Assembly (NCBI GenBank): GCA_003662985.1
Contig: QMZD01000149.1
Span: 1 to 5,218 of the forward strand
Direction of reading: 5' to 3'
Origin: Archaeoglobales archaeon
Lineage (GTDB): Archaea > Halobacteriota > Archaeoglobi > Archaeoglobales > Archaeoglobaceae
DNA length: 5,218 nt
In this document: positions 1-4,855 of the stretch, in pieces
Layout: every line of letters begins with the position of its first letter
Numbering within the stretch: position 1 is the first letter of the stretch
Made by a program: the position numbers and the translations under genes
Notes under the pieces: model-generated
Database searches by the model: none
What the model was told of the DNA's origin: nothing
What the model saw: the letters and a program-made list of their open reading frames with translations, nothing else

Positions 1-125
1 CCAAGCAATGTGCTATGTATAGCTACTATTGCTTTCAATCCGGTGTTCCTGTCTTGGAAGAAAACTATTTGCTCAAAATCATCCTTTTGCATGAGATCAA
101 ACGTAAAACTTTGCAACAGCTGCAT
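1..125 (-). CDS. Glu/Leu/Phe/Val dehydrogenase family enzyme, N-terminal fragment (gene runs off the left edge)
   Basis: Only the first 41 codons are in the window. They include FEQIVFFQDRNTGLKAIVAI followed by HSTLLG, which closely matches the N-terminus of leucine dehydrogenases (family pattern [31 protein letters not shown]). These enzymes use NAD(P)+ to deaminate L-leucine, valine, isoleucine or phenylalanine to the 2-oxoacid in the cytoplasm. I start it at the ATG at 125. A strong GGAGGGTGAG ribosome binding site lies 4 nt upstream (130-139), and residues before the next ATG (at 92) still fit the usual leader of the family (FDLMQKDDFEQ against a pattern like F-x-YME-x-YDYEQ). With this start it overlaps the end of the beta-subunit gene by 29 nt, so it is translationally coupled to the oxidoreductase operon. 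Which amino acid it uses cannot be told, because the binding residues are outside the window. Confidence 0.85.
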   Translation of the reverse strand, partial: MQLLQSFTFDLMQKDDFEQIVFFQDRNTGLKAIVAIHSTLL

Positions 126-1020
126 CTATCTCACCCTCCACAAGTCTTGCAAGTTTTTCCCACTTCTTGATTACGTATCTCCTTATTTCGCCGATCTCCT
201 CCTCTGTGAGATGGGAAAATCTCCCTTGAGAGAGTAGATATTCCTCAAGATCTTTCATCTTCCTCCTTCCTTCTGCTATCGACTTGCTCACACCTGTGAA
301 CCTGAGTTTACCTTCAATGCTCTCAAAAAGGATCCACATCCCGGATTCGACTGCAAGCTTCCCCATCTGGATCGTTTTGTCCATTGGAAACCTCCAACCT
401 GGGGGACAAGGAGCAAGGATCTCGAGATATCTGAACCCCCTGATTTTCCTTGCTCTCTTGACTTTTTCATATAAATCCCGAAGATATCCAACCGAAGCAG
501 TTGCAACGTAAGGAATGCCGTGGGCAAGCATAAGTTCGGAGACGTCCTTTTTATGCTCTCTCTTTCCTTTCCATGTTGTAGTCGTCCATGCACCGTATGG
601 GGTTGCTCCGCTTCTCTGAATTCCCGTATTCGAGTACATCTCATTGTTGTAGCAGATGAAAAGGATGTCGTCTCCTCTCTCAGCAGCTCCAGACAAAGCC
701 TGCAAACCTATGTCGTAGGTTCCACCATCGCCAGCCCAGACGACAACTTCCGTATCCTTTCCTTGCCATTCCAGGGAGGCTTTGATTCCAGAGGCTGTTG
801 CTGCAGCAGATGCAAAGGCCGTGTTGAAAACGGGAACGTTAATAGCTGAATTCGGGAACGGTCCCATATATACGGAGGTACAGCATGCAGGAATCACGAG
901 CACAGCATTACCTTCCAAAGCCTTCAATACCGTCCTCAAAGCAACTGTTGAAGGACAGCCATGACAGGATGTGTTTCCGGGAAGAACGTACTCTTCCCTT
1001 TCCATCTCGGAAATTTTCAT
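97..1020 (-). CDS. porB: 2-oxoacid:ferredoxin oxidoreductase, beta subunit (TPP- and [4Fe-4S]-binding)
   Basis: This 307-residue protein is the thiamine-diphosphate-binding subunit of a pyruvate/2-oxoisovalerate-type oxidoreductase. That enzyme converts a 2-oxoacid plus CoA to acyl-CoA and CO2 with reduction of ferredoxin. The TPP/Mg motif GDGGTYDIG starts at residue 97 and is completed by NN at 125-126, followed by the typical NTGIQRSGATP. Likely ligands of the subunit's proximal [4Fe-4S] cluster are C19 and C22 (CHGC), C46 or C47, and C205 (APCPPGW). The length is normal for an archaeal beta subunit. I chose the ATG at 1020: GAGGTGG at 1025-1031 sits 4 nt upstream, and this ATG overlaps the alpha-subunit stop codon as ATGA. 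An in-frame ATG 7 codons further upstream lacks this support. Substrate (pyruvate, 2-oxoisovalerate or an aryl 2-oxoacid) cannot be read from the sequence; the downstream amino-acid dehydrogenase favours branched-chain or aromatic 2-oxoacids. Confidence 0.95.
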   Translation of the reverse strand: MKISEMEREEYVLPGNTSCHGCPSTVALRTVLKALEGNAVLVIPACCTSVYMGPFPNSAINVPVFNTAFASAAATASGIKASLEWQGKDTEVVVWAGDGGTYDIGLQALSGAAERGDDILFICYNNEMYSNTGIQRSGATPYGAWTTTTWKGKREHKKDVSELMLAHGIPYVATASVGYLRDLYEKVKRARKIRGFRYLEILAPCPPGWRFPMDKTIQMGKLAVESGMWILFESIEGKLRFTGVSKSIAEGRRKMKDLEEYLLSQGRFSHLTEEEIGEIRRYVIKKWEKLARLVEGEIDAAVAKFYV

Positions 1021-2147
1021 GATACCACCTCTTTGATCCATACCTTCCTTTCAAAGATCGCCCTCTCGAACGTTCTCTTCGTCACGTCTATTCCACCAAT
1101 ACCTACAATTTTAGGAATGATCCTTTTAACCGGAGAAAAGGCAAGAGCCGATTTAAGTTCGTTGTAAAGCGGCCCTCCTGAACCGGGGCTAATGGCTCTG
1201 TCAAAGACGTAAACCTTCTTATCCTCGAGTAGATTTCTCAACTCCTTCTCAGGAAAAGGCCTGAAGGATTTGAGCCTGACAAGTCCTGCCTTAACCTTCT
1301 TTTCCCTCAGGCTGTCCACCGCAACCTTGGCCTCCGATCCGATCGCACCCATCGTAACTATAACCTTCTCAGCATCCTCCATTTTGTATTCTTCCAGAAT
1401 TAAGGGTGTTCTCCTCCCATAAAGCTCGAAAAACTCCTCTTCAATCTTTTTCATCAACTTCAGAGCTCTATCATGAGATTTCTGGATGTTATGTCTGAGT
1501 TCTGCAAAATCTTCAGGAGGTAGAATGTTTCCATGGGTAAACGGATTTTCAGCATCAAGCTTCCAAACTGGTTCGTATTCTGAAAGAAAATCGTCAAATT
1601 CAGTTAATTCGACTGGCATGGATGTATGGGATAAAACAAAACCATCGTAGCAAACCATAGCAGGTAACAAAACCTTCCTGTCTTCTGCAAGCTTGTAGGC
1701 CATTGCAATCGTGTCATAGATCTCCTGATTGTTGCTGCAGTAAAACTGAATCCATCCCGTATCGCGCTGACTGAGGGCATCGCCGAGATCTGCCCAGATG
1801 TTCCATCCTGGCCCTATGGCTCTGTTTGCGACGGCCATTACAATAGGTGTTCTTGCATTCGTTGCCCAGTGAAGCATTTCATGCATGTAGGCCAATCCAT
1901 GACTTGAGGTGGCTGTAAAAGCTCTGGAACCTGCTGCACTCGCTCCTATACATGCAGCCATTGCAGAATGCTCAGATTCAACCCGGATGAACTTGGCATG
2001 CATCCTCCCCTCTTCAACCAGTTTAGATATAGTTTCAACAACAGGGGTTACGGGAGTTATTGGATAGGCTGCGACAACTCTAGCTTTCGAATTCATCGCC
2101 GCATATGCTGCGGTTTCATTTCCGGTTAGGATTTTAACTTCATACAT
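1017..2147 (-). CDS. porA: 2-oxoacid:ferredoxin oxidoreductase, alpha subunit
   Basis: This 376-residue alpha subunit carries the pyrimidine-binding half of the TPP site in 2-oxoacid:ferredoxin oxidoreductases. Visible family signatures are YPITP at residues 28-32, RVESEHSAM at 55-63 (the conserved glutamate that activates TPP lies here), then the TSSHGLAYMHEML and NARTPIVM stretches. These are followed by GPGWNIWADLGDALSQRDTG, which is typical of the four-subunit POR/VOR group. The C-terminal part (GAIGSEAKVAVDSLREKKVKAG, then LKSFRPFP) is the usual transketolase-C-like domain. The start is the ATG at 2147, with GGGAGGTG at 2155-2162, 7 nt upstream. A TTG two codons earlier would crowd the ribosome binding site. 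The gene overlaps the gamma-delta gene by 8 nt and the beta gene by 4 nt, so the three are one transcriptional and translational unit. POR versus VOR specificity is open. Confidence 0.95.
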   Translation of the reverse strand: MYEVKILTGNETAAYAAMNSKARVVAAYPITPVTPVVETISKLVEEGRMHAKFIRVESEHSAMAACIGASAAGSRAFTATSSHGLAYMHEMLHWATNARTPIVMAVANRAIGPGWNIWADLGDALSQRDTGWIQFYCSNNQEIYDTIAMAYKLAEDRKVLLPAMVCYDGFVLSHTSMPVELTEFDDFLSEYEPVWKLDAENPFTHGNILPPEDFAELRHNIQKSHDRALKLMKKIEEEFFELYGRRTPLILEEYKMEDAEKVIVTMGAIGSEAKVAVDSLREKKVKAGLVRLKSFRPFPEKELRNLLEDKKVYVFDRAISPGSGGPLYNELKSALAFSPVKRIIPKIVGIGGIDVTKRTFERAIFERKVWIKEVVS

Positions 2148-3000
2148 CCGCAAACACCTCCCTCTCGAAAGTTATGGCCTTCTTTGGACAGACAGTTGTG
2201 CAAACCAAGCAGCCCTTGCAGTAATCGTAATCTATCTCAACATGCTCATTCAGTCTTATCGCCGACTCCGGGCAATGAAGCCAGCAGTTTAAGCAATTGT
2301 TGCATTTTTCATAGTCGATTTTAGGTCTAAAATCTCTCCAAAGCTTAGTTTTTCCTGCAACTCCTTCTGACGGTGTTGAAATGGGAAATTCAACCTTAAT
2401 CTTCTTCTTTCTCGGATATTTCCGCTTCCCTGAACCACGAACGAGCTTTACTGTAGCAAGATCATAGGCCTCTCTGATCGCTTTAACGTTCTTCTCTCCC
2501 TCCTCTCCGAACTTTTTCCCCACAATACCTTCTAGAACCTCAATTTCTAACGGAATCTGAGCTCGAAGAAGAGCTCCCAACATTGGAGTGTTCACAACAG
2601 GTAAACCAGCGACGAGCAGATCGTTCTTTATCGCGATTCCAGTTGCATCAACCGCTATGATGTTAAGGTATCGCTGGCTAAAAACGAATTCATCTGGAGT
2701 CTTGGTTGTATTGGCAACTATTGTTCCGCCTTCCTTTACTCCTGCAAAAACATCAACAACCTTCATAATTAAGGGATCCAGCACAACAACGATGTTAGGG
2801 TGATAAACCTGGCTCATCTCATAAATCGGTTCATCTGAGATCCTCGTAAATGATATAACAGGGGCTCCCCTTCTTTCTGCACCAAAGAAAGGCATTGATT
2901 GGCTATAGTATCCCATCGAGTTTGCTACCTCTGCAAGAAGCTTACTGGCAGTAACGGCTCCCTGACCACCTCTTCCGTGAAATCTTACACTTATCAACAT
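2140..3000 (-). CDS. porCD: 2-oxoacid:ferredoxin oxidoreductase, fused gamma and delta subunits
   Basis: This 286-residue protein joins two subunits that are separate genes in many archaea. Residues 1 to about 180 are the gamma domain, with HGRGGQGAVTASKLLA near the N-terminus (GRGGQG 9-14) and FFGAERRGAPV at 38-48, both hallmarks of the family. A basic linker (KRKYPRKKKIKVE) leads to the delta domain. This begins with the typical PISTPSEGVAGKT segment and ends in a 2[4Fe-4S] ferredoxin fold. The cluster cysteines are C233, C236, C239, C243 and C261, C264, C267, C271. The delta domain passes electrons from the TPP site to soluble ferredoxin. The gene is first in the operon. It has no Shine-Dalgarno sequence, but a TATA-like box lies about 29 bp upstream of the ATG, which suggests a leaderless or nearly leaderless mRNA. 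The fusion is in frame with no sign of sequence error. Confidence 0.93.
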   Translation of the reverse strand: MLISVRFHGRGGQGAVTASKLLAEVANSMGYYSQSMPFFGAERRGAPVISFTRISDEPIYEMSQVYHPNIVVVLDPLIMKVVDVFAGVKEGGTIVANTTKTPDEFVFSQRYLNIIAVDATGIAIKNDLLVAGLPVVNTPMLGALLRAQIPLEIEVLEGIVGKKFGEEGEKNVKAIREAYDLATVKLVRGSGKRKYPRKKKIKVEFPISTPSEGVAGKTKLWRDFRPKIDYEKCNNCLNCWLHCPESAIRLNEHVEIDYDYCKGCLVCTTVCPKKAITFEREVFADV

Positions 3001-3024
3001 ATTAATGATTATTTGTTAAAATAC

Positions 3025-3033
3025 CTATATAAC
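3025..3033 (-). promoter_or_regulatory. TATA box of the oxidoreductase operon (leaderless-type promoter)
   Basis: On the minus strand this reads GTTATATAG, with its centre about 29 bp before the ATG at 3000. Archaeal TATA boxes usually sit 25-30 bp before the transcription start, so the mRNA would begin at or within a few bases of the start codon. That fits the lack of any GGTGA-like site before this ATG. The BRE-side bases are not strongly purine-rich, so this is a prediction. An 8-bp palindrome AACATGTT (3044-3051) lies about 10 bp upstream of the box and could be a factor site, but it is short enough to be chance. Confidence 0.55.
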
Positions 3034-3102
3034 ATAAGGAGCGAACATGTTAGATTTTTTAGATTAATAATTTAGGTTAATTCAATATACCTCTCTCGGA
3101 AA

Positions 3103-3813
3103 TCAAATATCGGAAAGGTAGGATTCCCTTTCCTTGATTTCCTCCACAAATCTCTTGAGAATTTTCTGTTCGGCAGTTCTGATGTGGTGTAGGCATGTCG
3201 ACTTAGCGATTCCAAACCTTTCAGATAGTTCATTGAGATTCATTCTCCTCGGCCAGTCAAAGTAACCGTTTTTGTAAGCTTCGAGCAAAACCTTCTTTTG
3301 CTTGATAGAGAGATTTGAGGATATCTCCTCAATAAAATCATGGGGTTTTTCATCCAGCGATTTTAGCCTAGAAACACTGAGAACTTCAAATTCTATATCC
3401 TTCATCTCACCAAGTTTTTCAAAGGTCTCCTTGAGCTTCTCATCGTAAATAAGCAAAGTCCAATACTCATGTCCCTTAGTGATTATTATATTCGTTGGCA
3501 TGAATTCCAGAGAAAAGACATTCTCATAGAAAGTTGATTCGGTTGGAAACCTGCCGTGGATGTAGGCTTCAAGATCACTCTTCCCTATAACGAGCACGTC
3601 CTTTGCTAGATGTTCGAACTTTTTGATGTCAGAAATGTATTTCTTCAAAGATTTGTAATTCTCCGCTACAAGTTTGAAATTAGCTCTTATCTCCTCTCCT
3701 ATTTTAAACGCTCCCTCTACAAAGAGATAAACCTCGGGGTTGATTTTTGTGGTCTCTATAGACCAACAACCCGGATGCCAGAGTTTTAAAACTACCTTTT
3801 TTAAACCCTCCAT
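3103..3813 (-). CDS. Bat-type helix-turn-helix transcriptional regulator (HTH_10 domain)
   Basis: This is a 236-residue cytoplasmic DNA-binding regulator. The C-terminal domain, about residues 168-220, matches the HTH_10 (bacterio-opsin activator, Bat-like) pattern. It has LSIKQKKVLLEAYKNGYFDW with PRR following, then NELSERFGIAKSTCLHHIR as the helix-turn-helix, ending in an AEQKIL helix. The N-terminal 165 residues form a presumed sensor or dimerisation region with no catalytic motif that I recognise. They begin with a WHPGCWS stretch (residues 12-18) resembling the start of other archaeal members of this group. There are no membrane segments. A TATA box lies 28 bp before the ATG at 3813 and there is no Shine-Dalgarno site, so the transcript is probably leaderless. 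Its position between a ferredoxin and the oxidoreductase operon, all on one strand, suggests it controls one or both, and perhaps itself. That role is inference; the family assignment is firm. Confidence 0.88.
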   Translation of the reverse strand: MEGLKKVVLKLWHPGCWSIETTKINPEVYLFVEGAFKIGEEIRANFKLVAENYKSLKKYISDIKKFEHLAKDVLVIGKSDLEAYIHGRFPTESTFYENVFSLEFMPTNIIITKGHEYWTLLIYDEKLKETFEKLGEMKDIEFEVLSVSRLKSLDEKPHDFIEEISSNLSIKQKKVLLEAYKNGYFDWPRRMNLNELSERFGIAKSTCLHHIRTAEQKILKRFVEEIKERESYLSDI

Positions 3814-3837
3814 CCTAAAATATTTTCGTTCTAATCC

Positions 3838-3849
3838 AATATAACTTTA
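3838..3849 (-). promoter_or_regulatory. BRE/TATA promoter of the Bat-type regulator
   Basis: On the minus strand this reads TTAAAGTTATAT: a purine-rich BRE-like AAAG joined to a TATA-like TTATAT. The box centre is about 28 bp upstream of the ATG at 3813. This is the same geometry as at the oxidoreductase operon, and there is again no Shine-Dalgarno site, so a leaderless message is predicted. Confidence 0.55.
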
Positions 3850-3850
3850 A

Positions 3851-3880
3851 TTGAATTCAATTGATTTCAGTTTGATTTCA
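3851..3880 (-). promoter_or_regulatory. Three iterated 9-mers upstream of the regulator promoter (candidate operator)
   Basis: On the plus strand the 9-mer TTGATTTCA occurs at 3872-3880 and 3861-3869, and TTGAATTCA (8 of 9 identical) at 3851-3859. The spacing of 11 and 10 bp is close to one DNA helical turn, which would place the sites on the same face. The promoter-proximal copy sits inside a perfect 14-bp palindrome AATTGAATTCAATT (3849-3862) that abuts the BRE/TATA. The arrangement suits binding of a regulator, possibly the Bat-type protein itself, but the binder is unknown. Confidence 0.5.
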
Positions 3881-3883
3881 GTT

Positions 3884-3893
3884 TCAAAAAATT
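3884..3893 (-). terminator. Oligo-T terminator after the ferredoxin gene
   Basis: On the minus strand the ferredoxin stop codon is followed about 11 nt later by a run of six T (3886-3891) in CAATTTTTTGAA. Archaeal RNA polymerase commonly terminates at such T-tracts without a hairpin. It would separate the ferredoxin transcript from the regulator, which has its own promoter just downstream. Confidence 0.4.
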
Positions 3894-3902
3894 GGGAAAT
3901 GA

Positions 3903-4097
3903 TTACTCTTCGCAAACATCAACGGTGATGGCCCCGGTTGGACAGACTTCAACGCATGAACAGCATTCCGTACATCCGTCGGGGTTTACAGGCTCAGATT
4001 TGCCTTCATCATCAAATTCGTAAACATCGCCCGGGCATACGGTGATGCACTCTCCACAGCCATCACACTTATCCTTATCCACTACAATATACACCAT
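3903..4097 (-). CDS. 2[4Fe-4S] ferredoxin
   Basis: This 64-residue ferredoxin carries low-potential electrons in the cytoplasm. It has two cluster motifs, CDGCGECITVCP (C11, C14, C17, C21) and CTECCSCVEVCP (C42, C45, C48, C52). In the usual arrangement the fourth cysteine of each motif binds the other cluster. There are two extra cysteines, C46 inside the second motif and C62 near the C-terminus. The protein is strongly acidic, as expected of a soluble electron carrier. I start it at the ATG at 4097: GGTGA at 4102-4106 lies 4 nt upstream. A TTG at 4109 would extend it by four residues but overlaps that ribosome binding site. It is a plausible redox partner for the downstream 2-oxoacid oxidoreductase, although that is inferred from proximity. 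Unlike the regulator and oxidoreductase genes, it appears to have a 5' leader of about 20 nt. Confidence 0.92.
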   Translation of the reverse strand: MVYIVVDKDKCDGCGECITVCPGDVYEFDDEGKSEPVNPDGCTECCSCVEVCPTGAITVDVCEE

Positions 4098-4109
4098 GAT
4101 TTCACCCAA

Positions 4110-4130
4110 TAGTATATTAGCTAGATACTA
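4110..4130 (-). promoter_or_regulatory. Imperfect palindrome in the ferredoxin leader (candidate operator)
   Basis: The arms TAGTAT (4110-4115) and ATACTA (4125-4130) are perfect inverted repeats around a 9-nt centre containing TAGCTA. The element lies just upstream of the ferredoxin ribosome binding site and covers the predicted transcription start (near 4120), a typical position for a repressor site. Arms of 6 bp in AT-rich DNA are weak evidence. Confidence 0.25.
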
Positions 4131-4142
4131 GAAAAACTTTTC

Positions 4143-4155
4143 GTTTATAGTCTTT
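4143..4155 (-). promoter_or_regulatory. BRE/TATA promoter of the ferredoxin gene
   Basis: On the minus strand this reads AAAGACTATAAAC: a purine-rich BRE-like AAAGA next to a good TATA box, CTATAAAC. The box centre is about 50 bp upstream of the ATG at 4097. Transcription would start near 4120 and leave a leader of about 23 nt that contains the GGTGA ribosome binding site. Confidence 0.5.
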
Positions 4156-4213
4156 GAAATGATTTTTAATAAAAATTTTAAATAAGATTAGACAGATAGG
4201 CCTTGTGAAATAC

Positions 4214-4255
4214 CTTTCAGAAATAAAACCCCAACGGGAGTGAGGGTATTGAAGT
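4214..4255 (+). repeat. Solitary CRISPR-repeat-like sequence
   Basis: It begins CTTTCAGAAATA and ends GAGGGTATTGAAGT, with ACCCC and GGG runs between. Many archaeal CRISPR repeats begin GTTTCAG or CTTTCA and end GGGATTGAAR, with an internal ACCC/GGG pairing. Only one copy exists in the window and no second repeat follows at spacer distance, so there is no array. It could be an orphan repeat, a remnant, or coincidence. Part of it can also be read as a short open frame from a GTG at 4205. Confidence 0.2.
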
Positions 4256-4307
4256 TATAGAGGGGCCAGATTTAGATTTTCAGCTTGTAGAGGAGATTTC
4301 AAAGATC

Positions 4308-4505
4308 ATGTTAGAAGAAAGTTCTGAGACGCTTATTGCATGGTACCATCCGGAAAAAAGATATCCACTACCCAAATGTAGATTGCTGTGGAAGCTAGCA
4401 TGGTACGTCCAGGAGAAGGCAGGAGAGCTCCTCGTGGATGTTGAGGACTACAGTTCTTTTTGCTTAAGAGAATCTTTAGGAGTCTTGCTTAGGAGAATCC
4501 TGTAA
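4308..4505 (+). CDS. Unidentified small open reading frame (doubtful)
   Basis: I do not recognise this 65-residue product. It is the only sizeable plus-strand frame that is not a shadow of a known gene. The frame is open upstream of the ATG back to a stop near 4223, and those codons read GIEVIEGPDLDFQLVEEISK, so the sequence before the ATG also looks protein-like. The predicted protein is rich in Trp, Tyr, Leu and Glu (for example IAWYHPEKRYPLPKCRLLWK, then LAWYVQEKAGELLVDVEDY), with no cysteine pairs, signal peptide or membrane segment. No clear ribosome binding site precedes the ATG. A short frame starting at a GTG at 4205 runs into TGA at 4241, and a +1 shift there would join it to this one, so this may be the remains of a longer gene. 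Its end overlaps a minus-strand frame (from 4448), and at most one of the two is likely to be real. Confidence 0.25.
   Translation: MLEESSETLIAWYHPEKRYPLPKCRLLWKLAWYVQEKAGELLVDVEDYSSFCLRESLGVLLRRIL
4460..4499. repeat. Two-copy direct repeat, 15 bp with 25-bp period
   Basis: TTGCTTAAGAGAATC (4460-4474) and TTGCTTAGGAGAATC (4485-4499) match at 14 of 15 positions. The bases between them (TTTAGGAGTC) partly echo the unit. The repeat lies where the weak plus- and minus-strand frames end. Its function is unknown; it may be a local duplication. Confidence 0.45.
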
Positions 4506-4832
4506 CCTAGCCAGTGAAGGTTGTCATAACAAAAATTAGGACTCCACAGTTCTAACAATTCTAAGTCCAAACTTTTCCAGCCCTTTATAATGTTCCATGT
4601 TTCTGGTGAACGACCCAACCCCTGACGATGGCGGTTGCAGTTCTCAGCAAATCTGTCATCCAGTATACCCATTCTCGCCTCAAATCGATCCAGATCTTCG
4701 CCCAAACTTATAATTTTATTATCGCGAAAGATAACTGTAAAAAACAACCAACAAACTCAAAGCCAGCCAGAACATAAAGATATTCAACACTAAGCTCACT
4801 AACCCTTTTGCAAAACCCGAAACCAGTGAACT

Positions 4833-4855
4833 TCAAAAATATCTTTAAGATATTT
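4833..4855 (-). terminator. AT-rich hairpin with T-tract downstream of rpl11
   Basis: The 19-bp element at 4837-4855 is a perfect inverted repeat: AAATATCTT, one centre base, then AAGATATTT. On the minus strand it runs into five T (AAGATATTTTTGAAG). It lies about 57 nt past the rpl11 stop codon and could end that transcript. The stem is AT-rich and so weak as RNA, and it could instead be a protein-binding palindrome. Confidence 0.35.

Noticed and set aside
288..644. Minus-strand frame of 118 codons inside porB in another phase
   Set aside because: It overlaps the middle of a well-conserved gene and reads as an out-of-frame translation with no recognisable domain.
10..964. Several plus-strand open frames opposite porB (for example 284-511, 520-849, 782-964)
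   Set aside because: They are antisense shadows of a clearly recognised beta subunit, without ribosome binding sites or family features.
1021..1041. Longer start for porB at the ATG at 1041
   Set aside because: The GAGGTGG site and the ATGA overlap both point to the ATG at 1020; the seven extra residues would be encoded by the ribosome binding site itself.
2148..2153. TTG start for porA two codons upstream
   Set aside because: It lies almost directly on the GGGAGGTG site; the ATG at 2147 has proper 7-nt spacing.
2588..2803. Plus-strand frame of 71 codons opposite the gamma domain
   Set aside because: Antisense shadow of the gamma-delta fusion, with no independent support.
3051..3078. Repeated TTAGATT/TTTAGG motifs between the regulator and the oxidoreductase operon
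   Set aside because: The units are short and AT-rich, with irregular spacing; chance is a sufficient explanation.
4098..4109. TTG start for the ferredoxin four codons upstream
   Set aside because: It would place the GGTGA ribosome binding site inside the coding region; the ATG at 4097 has good spacing.
4205..4243. Selenocysteine or programmed readthrough at TGA 4241
   Set aside because: No hairpin resembling a selenocysteine element and no recognised selenoprotein family; the open continuation is in a different frame.
4214..4600. A CRISPR array
   Set aside because: Only one repeat-like unit is present; no second copy at 30-45 bp spacing and no cas gene.
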